From positions 1 through 10,908 of the forward strand of contig JBKAGO010000064.1 in the NCBI GenBank assembly GCA_046290435.1: 10,908 nucleotides of DNA. The letters are read 5' to 3'. A model generated the notes under the pieces. It searched no databases. It saw only the letters and a list, made by a program, of their open reading frames with translations, and was not told the origin of the DNA. Below are positions 5,962-10,908 of the stretch, piece after piece. Position numbers and translations under genes: made by a program. How positions within the stretch are numbered: position 1 is the stretch's first letter; each line of letters begins with the position of its first letter. The stretch comes from CAVQUE01 sp046290435 (GTDB lineage Bacteria; Actinomycetota; Acidimicrobiia; Acidimicrobiales; UBA8592).

Positions 5962-6245
5962 TCGTCGACGAAGGGTGACGGCCGTTCCATCAACGCGCGC
6001 AGACCTGGGAGGTCGCGGGCCCGACGGCGATTCACGGCTTCCCATGCTGCCCGTGCGTCAGCGTCGAGAGCGAACTCCGTGCGATCTGCGAGCACCCGCT
6101 GCGCAGCGATGGTGAGGTTCGCGACGACGAAGTCGGTCAGGTCGGTCCCTGCGGCCGAAACGGCCCGATCGATCAATGCCCGCTCCTCGGGCGTCGTGCG
6201 CACCTCGAGTCGTTCGCTGCGACGCCTGGCCGATGGTGCTGCCAC
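5958..6245 (-). CDS. DUF1778 ribbon-helix-helix antitoxin, TacA-like
   Basis: A 95-aa antitoxin that should bind its own promoter through an N-terminal ribbon-helix-helix and neutralise the GNAT toxin through its C-terminal tail. The strand-helix-helix is RSERLEVRTTPEERALIDRA followed by the second helix LTDFVVANLTIAAQRVL. The conserved DRTEFALDADARAAWEAV segment then leads to a tail, LPGLRALMERPSPFVDE, expected to wrap the toxin. The GTG at 6245 is preceded by GGAGGG with 4-nt spacing and gives the normal family length; an in-frame ATG at 6452 would add 69 residues of low-quality sequence translated through the promoter and the neighbouring gene. The stop overlaps the toxin start by four bases. 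Confidence 0.9.
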   Translation of the reverse strand: MAAPSARRRSERLEVRTTPEERALIDRAVSAAGTDLTDFVVANLTIAAQRVLADRTEFALDADARAAWEAVNRRRARDLPGLRALMERPSPFVDE

Positions 6246-6282
6246 TGCACCCTCCGATCTTCGGGGCCCCTGTTCGTGAGGG

Positions 6283-6303
6283 CGTACGGCCAACGTACGG
6301 CCA
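6283..6303. promoter_or_regulatory. Tandem operator-like repeat at the toxin-antitoxin promoter
   Basis: CGTACGGCCA occurs at 6283-6292 and again at 6294-6303, an 11-bp period that places both copies on nearly the same face of the helix. The repeats overlap the -10 element and the expected transcription start of the antitoxin gene. Ribbon-helix-helix proteins commonly bind such short tandem sites cooperatively, so this is the best candidate for TacA-type autorepression. Confidence 0.55.
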
Positions 6304-6320
6304 TATCGGCCGACGGTCAA
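6292..6320 (-). promoter_or_regulatory. Promoter of the toxin-antitoxin operon
   Basis: On the minus strand TTGACC (6320-6315) and TACGTT (6297-6292) are separated by exactly 17 bp, a good match to a housekeeping-sigma promoter. Transcription would begin near 6285, giving a ~40-nt leader before the antitoxin GTG at 6245. It lies wholly in the 106-bp gap upstream of the operon. Confidence 0.6.
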
Positions 6321-6351
6321 GACCGCTGAGCAGGAACGATCGACGCGTTCA

Positions 6352-6738
6352 TCATTCATCGGGAGTGAGCATCTGGAGGTGGCGGAGCTCGGGCCGGATC
6401 TGCAAGAAGTCCCCTTCGCGCTCGATGACCGTGCCCACTCCGAAGCGGGCATAGCTGTTCGCCATCTCGATGATCTCGGTGACGATGCAGCCGACGAGTT
6501 CGTCGGTCGGATCGATCTCGGTCAGCCAACCTCCGTCGAACAGCGATCGGGCGGTGTGCTCCGCCAGGCGCTCGGCGGTGAGGTCGGGGCGCTCGGCCAG
6601 ACATGCGGTCGTCGTCGCCTGGCGGCTGTCCAGACCGACGAAGCCTCGCGTGCAGCCGCACGACGGGTTCGAGCACTCCTGCCAGGCGAGGTAGACGAGC
6701 TCGCCGTTGGAAGAACACAACGAGATCCGGGCTGCCAT
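6352..6738 (-). CDS. Hypothetical protein with CxxxxCxC cluster
   Basis: A 128-aa protein I cannot assign to a function. The N-terminal third carries ECSNPSCGCTRGFVGLDSRQ (21-40), with cysteines at 22, 27 and 29, followed by ATTTACL; C8 and C46 are further cysteines. A CGCxRxFxGLxSxxATTT pattern is one I associate with small uncharacterised actinobacterial proteins, and the cysteines could bind zinc. The rest is acidic and probably mixed alpha/beta. There are no membrane segments or signal peptide. The ATG at 6738 lies 7 bp after the lipoprotein stop, so the two may be co-transcribed. Longer in-frame readings upstream overlap the end of the lipoprotein gene and are rich in Arg, Ser and Pro, typical of an off-frame reading. 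The ribosome site is weak (CAGG at 5-nt spacing). Confidence 0.7.
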   Translation of the reverse strand: MAARISLCSSNGELVYLAWQECSNPSCGCTRGFVGLDSRQATTTACLAERPDLTAERLAEHTARSLFDGGWLTEIDPTDELVGCIVTEIIEMANSYARFGVGTVIEREGDFLQIRPELRHLQMLTPDE

Positions 6739-6745
6739 GTACCTG

Positions 6746-7966
6746 TCAGTTCGTCGGGAGGGGATCGACGGCGACCAGCGCAGGGCCGATGCCGGTACCG
6801 AAGTCCGGGAAGATCGCAACGTTGGTGGCGTAGATGACCGTGCTGCCGTCGGCGCGGGCCGCGAGGGCCACGTTCGCCGGAAGGTCCAGGCCGTCCTCGG
6901 CACCCTGGGCGACTTCCTGCACGACCCCGTCGGGCGTCAACCGCGCGATGGCGCTGGGGCCCGCCATGGCGATGTAGATGTCGCCTCGCTCGTCGATGGT
7001 CAGCCCGTCGGGAGCGAAGACGAGCGGCGCCTCGGCCAGCACGCTGATCGGGCCGGGCGTGCCGTCGTCGAGAACCTCGATCGCGAGGATCAGGTTGGTG
7101 TCAGTGGTCGCGACGACGAGTGTGCCGTCATGGAGTGCGATGCCGTTGACCCCGATGGGGCCGAGCCCGAAGGGGTCGGTCCCACCGAGCATCGGATCCT
7201 CCAGCCACTTCGTTACCGAGCCGTCGGTCCCGATGCGCCAGATGGCGCCGAGCGCCTGGTCGCCATCGCTGCCGGAGTTGGAGTCGGTCACGAACAGGTT
7301 GCCATCGTCGTCGAACACCAGGCTGTTGGGCACACCGATCGCATCGGTCCCCTCCACCAGCGTGGGTTCGCCGGCACCACACTCGAAGCGCCACACACCC
7401 GTCGAGCCCGTCGACTGCGCCGCCGCGTACACGTGGCCCTCGTCATCGACGGCCAGGCCGAGGAGACCGAGACCCTCGCCTGTCCAGCCGGGAATCGATC
7501 CGATCATCTCGAAGGAGTCCGACCCGGGTGCAGCTCGCAGCAACTGGCCGAGCGGCGAGAACGTGATGAGGATGTTGCCCCCGCCATCGATCGCCAGTCC
7601 TTCCGCCAGCTGGCCCGCCTCGCGGTCGAACGTGGCCACGACTCCTGCCGGCACGTCTGCTGCCGGCGACTCGGTCGGGACGCACGTGGGCGAGGCCGGA
7701 GCCGGGTCGCCGTCGCCGCTCGCCTCGTCTTCGGCAGCGCCATCAGCGCCGGCCTCGGACTGGCCCGAGGCATCGACAGCAGCATCGGCATCGGTGGCAT
7801 CGCCCGAGGGCGCATCGCCCGACGGCGCCGCCGGTTCGACCTCGACCACCGCAGTGGGTTCGGGGTCCGGCGCGGCAGCGGCGGTAGGGCCGTCGTCGTC
7901 GCCGCAACCGGCAGCCAGTATGACGACGCACAGTGCCGCAGCCAGTGTTCTCCAGTAGTTGTTCAC
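6746..7966 (-). CDS. SMP-30/NHL-like beta-propeller lipoprotein
   Basis: A 406-aa predicted lipoprotein. Residues 1-21 form a signal peptide with hydrophobic core ending in the lipobox LAAGC, so C21 would be lipid-modified and the protein anchored outside the cytoplasmic membrane. An acidic, Ala/Asp/Glu/Pro/Ser-rich linker fills about 22-105. A propeller follows with blades marked by AEGLAIDGGGNILITF (121-136), LGLAVDDEGHVYAA, PNSLVFDDDGNLFVTDSN (213-230), VNGIALHDGTLVVAT and APDGLTIDERGDIYIA (318-333). E122, N214, N274 and D320 sit where SMP-30/gluconolactonase proteins place their metal ligands, so lactonase or sugar-binding activity is possible but unproven. The GTG at 7966 is preceded by GGAG at 6-nt spacing; an in-frame start at 8158 would add 64 residues before the signal peptide and is rejected. 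It is divergent from the phosphatase. Confidence 0.87.
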   Translation of the reverse strand: MNNYWRTLAAALCVVILAAGCGDDDGPTAAAAPDPEPTAVVEVEPAAPSGDAPSGDATDADAAVDASGQSEAGADGAAEDEASGDGDPAPASPTCVPTESPAADVPAGVVATFDREAGQLAEGLAIDGGGNILITFSPLGQLLRAAPGSDSFEMIGSIPGWTGEGLGLLGLAVDDEGHVYAAAQSTGSTGVWRFECGAGEPTLVEGTDAIGVPNSLVFDDDGNLFVTDSNSGSDGDQALGAIWRIGTDGSVTKWLEDPMLGGTDPFGLGPIGVNGIALHDGTLVVATTDTNLILAIEVLDDGTPGPISVLAEAPLVFAPDGLTIDERGDIYIAMAGPSAIARLTPDGVVQEVAQGAEDGLDLPANVALAARADGSTVIYATNVAIFPDFGTGIGPALVAVDPLPTN

Positions 7967-7982
7967 CGTGAACTCCTTCGTT

Positions 7983-7997
7983 CCCGAACGGTTCGGG
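7983..7997. promoter_or_regulatory. 15-bp palindrome upstream of lipoprotein gene
   Basis: CCCGAAC-G-GTTCGGG is a perfect inverted repeat about 17 bp before the lipoprotein start and immediately upstream of its GGAG ribosome site. It may be a repressor site or a leader hairpin affecting translation. The rest of the 258-bp divergent gap to the phosphatase shows no clear promoter on either strand. Confidence 0.4.
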
Positions 7998-8224
7998 TCG
8001 CCCACGACGCTGGTGCTCGGGCCTTGTCGAGCGTTGTCTCCCGACTGTCCAGGGCGGGAAAGCCCCTGCTCACTGACTGCGCGGACAGAGGCGACTCGAC
8101 GCATCGAGGCCGCCACCGCATGGCACCGTCGAGAGCACGTCGAGGACGACCTCACCACGAGCGACGAGTCACGGCCCGGAGAAGGGACTTGACCACAGCG
8201 CCCAGGACGGCCAACGTCGGCCCG

Positions 8225-8800
8225 ATGAATACGACGGATCCAGACTTCGGCGTCAACCTCGGAGTACTCCCGTTCAACCGGTCGTACTGGGTCCTTCCCG
8301 GCAAGCTACTGGCCGGCTTCTATCCGTTCAGTAGTGATCCGATCACGGGTCGCCGACGCATCGAATCGCTCCTCGATGCCGGCGTCGACCACATCGTCGA
8401 TCTGACCGAGGCAGGCGAGGGTAGCCATTTCGGCACGCCGCTCGCCGACTATGGCGAAACGCTCGCCGAGGTCGCTGCCGAGCGCGGCGCCGGCGTCACC
8501 TACCGCCGCCATCCGGTCGTCGATCTCGACATCCCGACCATCGAGACGATGGCATGCATCCTCGACGACATCGATGACGCCATCGCTGACGGACGCACGG
8601 TCTATGTGCACTGCTGGGGTGGACGAGGGCGCACAGGCACAGCGGTCGGTTGCTGGCTGGCACGCCACGCCATGGCCTCGGGTGCCGGTGCCTTGGCGAT
8701 GATCCGCTACCTGCGCCGCACCGACGCCAAGGCCCACACCGAGGCGCCAGAGACCGAAGCCCAAAAGGGGTTCGTCGTCGATTGGCCCCGCGGTCGCTGA
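8225..8800 (+). CDS. Protein-tyrosine / dual-specificity phosphatase-like protein
   Basis: A 191-aa cytoplasmic cysteine phosphatase. The signature loop HCWGGRGRTGTAVG begins at residue 129, giving catalytic C130 and phosphate-binding R136 in the CX5R pattern. D100 or D102 in HPVVDLDIPT is a candidate general acid. The opening SYWVLPGKLLAGFYP (20-34) and VDHIVDLTEAGE (54-65) fit a small family of bacterial dual-specificity-type phosphatases. It may remove phosphate from protein Tyr/Ser/Thr or from a small molecule; the substrate is unknown. The ATG at 8225 has no good ribosome site. An in-frame TTG at 8189 has GGAG seven bases upstream and would add 12 residues, so it is a serious alternative start. 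Longer readings run antisense through the lipoprotein gene and are discarded. Confidence 0.88.
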   Translation: MNTTDPDFGVNLGVLPFNRSYWVLPGKLLAGFYPFSSDPITGRRRIESLLDAGVDHIVDLTEAGEGSHFGTPLADYGETLAEVAAERGAGVTYRRHPVVDLDIPTIETMACILDDIDDAIADGRTVYVHCWGGRGRTGTAVGCWLARHAMASGAGALAMIRYLRRTDAKAHTEAPETEAQKGFVVDWPRGR

Positions 8801-8879
8801 TGGCCTGCGTCGTTGTCGTTGCGGAGAACGCGGTCGACGTAGTCGACACCAGCAGGCTGCTCGAAGACTTCTGTGCCTC

Positions 8880-10908
8880 TCAGCCGCACACCGGCTGCTG
8901 CGGCCTGGCACCCGGCACGTACAGCTCCCACTCCTGAGGGGTCAGCTCGCGGCCGACCAGTTCGCATGCCCGGGCGACCCAGATCTCGGGGTCGAGCGGG
9001 ATGGCGATCAGGCGATCGCCGGTGATCATCCACAACGACGCAGTGGCCTCGTCGTACCAACCCGGCTCGCCGTCGGGGGTGCGCCGCGTCGCCGACGCCA
9101 CCGTCGCCACGAAGGCGTCGATGCCGGTGTCCCACAGCCGGACGGTGCCATCGAGCTGGGTGATCGCCAGCAGCTCGCCGCGGGGCCCGAAGCCGAGGTT
9201 GCTGGCCGAGCCCGTGCGCGCCACGGTGTCGACCGAGCCGGTCGCCAGTTCGACGACGGCGGCGAGGTCGTCGTCGGACGCGACAGCCAGGCGTCGGCCG
9301 CTCGGATCGAGGGCGATGACATAGGAGTTGGGGGCACCGGTGTCGATTGTGGTGACGAGCGCGCCATCGGGCCCGAAGACCCTCAGCGTCCCATCGAGGG
9401 CCACCACGGCGACGCCGCCGTCGATGGTGGGCACCACTGCGGTGGCATCAGGTGTGGACACGCTGAAGACGAGCCGGGCATCGTCGCCGTCGAGCTCCAG
9501 CAGCGAGGTCTCGCGCATCCCGTCGGGGCCCGCACCGACCACCGCGTAGCGATCCCCGACACGCGTCCCGGTCTGCGAGGAAAGCAGCGGCACCTCGCCG
9601 ACGTCGACAGTGCTGCCCATGTGCGTCTCTGTGCGCAGCTCACCATCGACGAACCGGGCGATGGTGTGGCGCGCCGAGACCACCCACAGACCCGCCTGGT
9701 CGGCGTACGCGGCGCGGGCCTCGAACGGATCGCCCGAGGGCGTGGTGAGTGCCACCGACGACCGATCCCCGGTGGCCACCTCGACGATCTCGACGGTGTC
9801 GCTCGTCGTGTCCAGCGCAGCCGCCCAGCCATCGTGCACGGCGATGTGCGCGTCGGCATCGACCGCCCAGCTGCGCTCGACGAACGCCGATGCCGCCGTG
9901 TCGTAGACCTCGAGGTCGGTGCCGGTCGACCGGATCACGACCAGGCCGTCCTCGCGCACCCAGGCATCGGCGAGACGGTCGAGCTCCACGACCCGGTCCG
10001 CCGAACCCGAGGTCGGGTCGATGACCACGATCGCGTTGCGCTCGACCACCACGATCTGGCCGTCGGGGCGGGCGCCCACATCGAACACCTCGCCGAACGC
10101 GTCGGTGTCGAAGGCCTCGACGGTCGTGCCGGTGGCCGGATCGATGGTGGCGATGCGACCACCGAAGAACGCCACCCGCATCAGCCCGGTCGACGGGTCG
10201 AACCGGAGAGCGCCGGCCGCACCTGCGAACACGACGTCGTGAAGCAGCACCCCGGTGTCGGTCGCGAAGATCACGAGCCGGCTCTCGCCGCTCGGCGCAT
10301 CGGGCGTCCAGATGCTGCCGGCGAGGACGGTCCGGTCCGCTGACAGGTCCCAGGCGAGCTGGCTGCCCACGAGTTGGTGGGTCGCGTCGGCGCGTCCCGT
10401 CTCGATGTCGCGGAAGTCGAGCGTGCCCGGACCGACGCCATCGACGGTGTCGCTGGTCGTGATCAGCAGCTCGGCGTCCGAGTGGATCGGGAAGGTCGGC
10501 GTGTCGAAGGTGAACGATCGCTCCCACTCGGCGCCCTGCCAGATGGTCCGCAGGTCGATCGAGATCGCACCCCCACTCGTGGCGTCGCGGGTGCCGAGAG
10601 CGCACGGCGCCGGTGGCGGACCGTTGTCGGTCACCTCGCCGGTCAGGGTGTCGCGGGTCAGGGCGCGCCCGTCGACGGTGGCGAACTCCACCGCCCCGTG
10701 GGTCTGATCGGCGATGCCACTGAAGGGGAAGCAGTCGTCGACCAACAGGTCCCTGACCACGACCCGGCTGGCCACGGGTGAGCGGCCGAGGGCTTGCAGG
10801 GTCGCCCGGTCCGCGTCGGTACCCGGCATCTGCCGCCTCGCCTCCAACGCCAACAGCAGGGCGAGTTCGGGATCGTCGCCGATACTGGCCGCCGACCGGC
10901 TCACCAGG
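8880..10908 (-). CDS. Partial WD40-repeat protein, C-terminal part of a large regulator-like protein
   Basis: The reading frame stays open to the right edge, so only the C-terminal ~675 residues are present. The first residues visible, SRSAASIGDDPELALLLALE, then ATLQALGRSPVASRVVV, are the linker found between the nSTAND ATPase and the WD40 propeller in large actinobacterial proteins, some starting with a BTAD (AfsR/SARP-like) domain. The remainder is beta-propeller repeats rich in Asp/Gly/Val, ending with a readable WD40 blade (LDGTVRLWDT near 585-593). The C-terminal cap, IWVARACELVGRELTPQEWELYVPG (positions about 641-665), is characteristic of that family. The N-terminal DNA-binding and NTPase domains are assumed, not seen. 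It is convergent with the phosphatase gene across 79 bp containing only small hairpins (8833-8847 and 8851-8861). Confidence 0.87.
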   Translation of the reverse strand, partial: LVSRSAASIGDDPELALLLALEARRQMPGTDADRATLQALGRSPVASRVVVRDLLVDDCFPFSGIADQTHGAVEFATVDGRALTRDTLTGEVTDNGPPPAPCALGTRDATSGGAISIDLRTIWQGAEWERSFTFDTPTFPIHSDAELLITTSDTVDGVGPGTLDFRDIETGRADATHQLVGSQLAWDLSADRTVLAGSIWTPDAPSGESRLVIFATDTGVLLHDVVFAGAAGALRFDPSTGLMRVAFFGGRIATIDPATGTTVEAFDTDAFGEVFDVGARPDGQIVVVERNAIVVIDPTSGSADRVVELDRLADAWVREDGLVVIRSTGTDLEVYDTAASAFVERSWAVDADAHIAVHDGWAAALDTTSDTVEIVEVATGDRSSVALTTPSGDPFEARAAYADQAGLWVVSARHTIARFVDGELRTETHMGSTVDVGEVPLLSSQTGTRVGDRYAVVGAGPDGMRETSLLELDGDDARLVFSVSTPDATAVVPTIDGGVAVVALDGTLRVFGPDGALVTTIDTGAPNSYVIALDPSGRRLAVASDDDLAAVVELATGSVDTVARTGSASNLGFGPRGELLAITQLDGTVRLWDTGIDAFVATVASATRRTPDGEPGWYDEATASLWMITGDRLIAIPLDPEIWVARACELVGRELTPQEWELYVPGARPQQPVCG

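Noticed and set aside
5962..6045. Upstream ATG start for the GNAT toxin
   Set aside because: It would be read inside the antitoxin gene in another frame and adds residues absent from the family; GTG at 5961 gives the GTGA overlap and the normal N-terminus.
6246..6452. N-terminal extension of the antitoxin
   Set aside because: It would cover the promoter, the operator repeats and the end of the neighbouring gene; GTG at 6245 has GGAGGG upstream and yields the usual 95-aa length.
6707..8188. Long upstream part of the phosphatase frame
   Set aside because: It is antisense to the lipoprotein gene, which has a signal peptide, lipobox and propeller motifs; the phosphatase domain itself starts only after 8225.
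7959..8192. 77-codon plus-strand open frame in the lipoprotein-phosphatase gap
   Set aside because: It starts inside the lipoprotein start region on the opposite strand, has no ribosome site and shows no recognisable protein pattern.

Overview
The window is high-GC bacterial DNA with dense coding, many GTG starts and strong Shine-Dalgarno sites. The protein families (a FadA5-type thiolase, a WD40 C-terminal segment of the kind found in large actinobacterial regulators, TacAT toxin-antitoxin, SMP-30-like lipoprotein) point to an actinobacterium. An Acidimicrobiia-type organism would fit, but that is an inference from protein style, not a database match.

Left part (1-5282): an acyl-CoA catabolism island. 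Reading leftward on the minus strand are a FadA5-type thiolase (2658-3836), a MarR regulator 12 bp behind it (2154-2645), an HSD17B10-like short-chain dehydrogenase (1250-2020), an enoyl-CoA hydratase (264-1016), and at the left edge the first 18 codons of what looks like another acyl-CoA dehydrogenase (1-54). Divergent from the thiolase, on the plus strand, is a full acyl-CoA dehydrogenase (4071-5282). Together these supply all four beta-oxidation steps: dehydrogenation, hydration, 3-hydroxyacyl oxidation and thiolysis. The regulator probably acts on the shared 234-bp divergent control region, which carries three CATAC/GTATG half-sites and an 11-bp-stem hairpin in the dehydrogenase leader.

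Middle part (5283-6738): a composite palindrome closes the dehydrogenase gene. It is followed, on the minus strand, by a TacAT-type toxin-antitoxin pair: a DUF1778 ribbon-helix-helix antitoxin, then a GNAT acetyltransferase toxin joined to it by a 4-base GTGA overlap. Their promoter is readable (TTGACC, 17 bp, TACGTT) and is overlapped by an 11-bp-period tandem repeat that is a good candidate autoregulatory operator. Upstream is a 128-aa protein of unknown function with a CxxxxCxC cluster.

Right part (6746-10908): a minus-strand SMP-30/NHL-like beta-propeller lipoprotein, whose stop lies 7 bp before the unknown CxC protein; a divergent plus-strand dual-specificity/tyrosine-type phosphatase; and, convergent with it, the C-terminal ~675 residues of a large WD40-repeat protein that runs off the right edge.

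No RNA genes, insertion sequences, CRISPR arrays or origins were seen. No gap between genes exceeds 300 bases. The most notable non-coding structures are a perfect 28-bp inverted repeat at 155-242 with a diverged direct copy at 75-119, three consecutive hairpins at 2037-2108, and the nested palindrome at 5292-5396.
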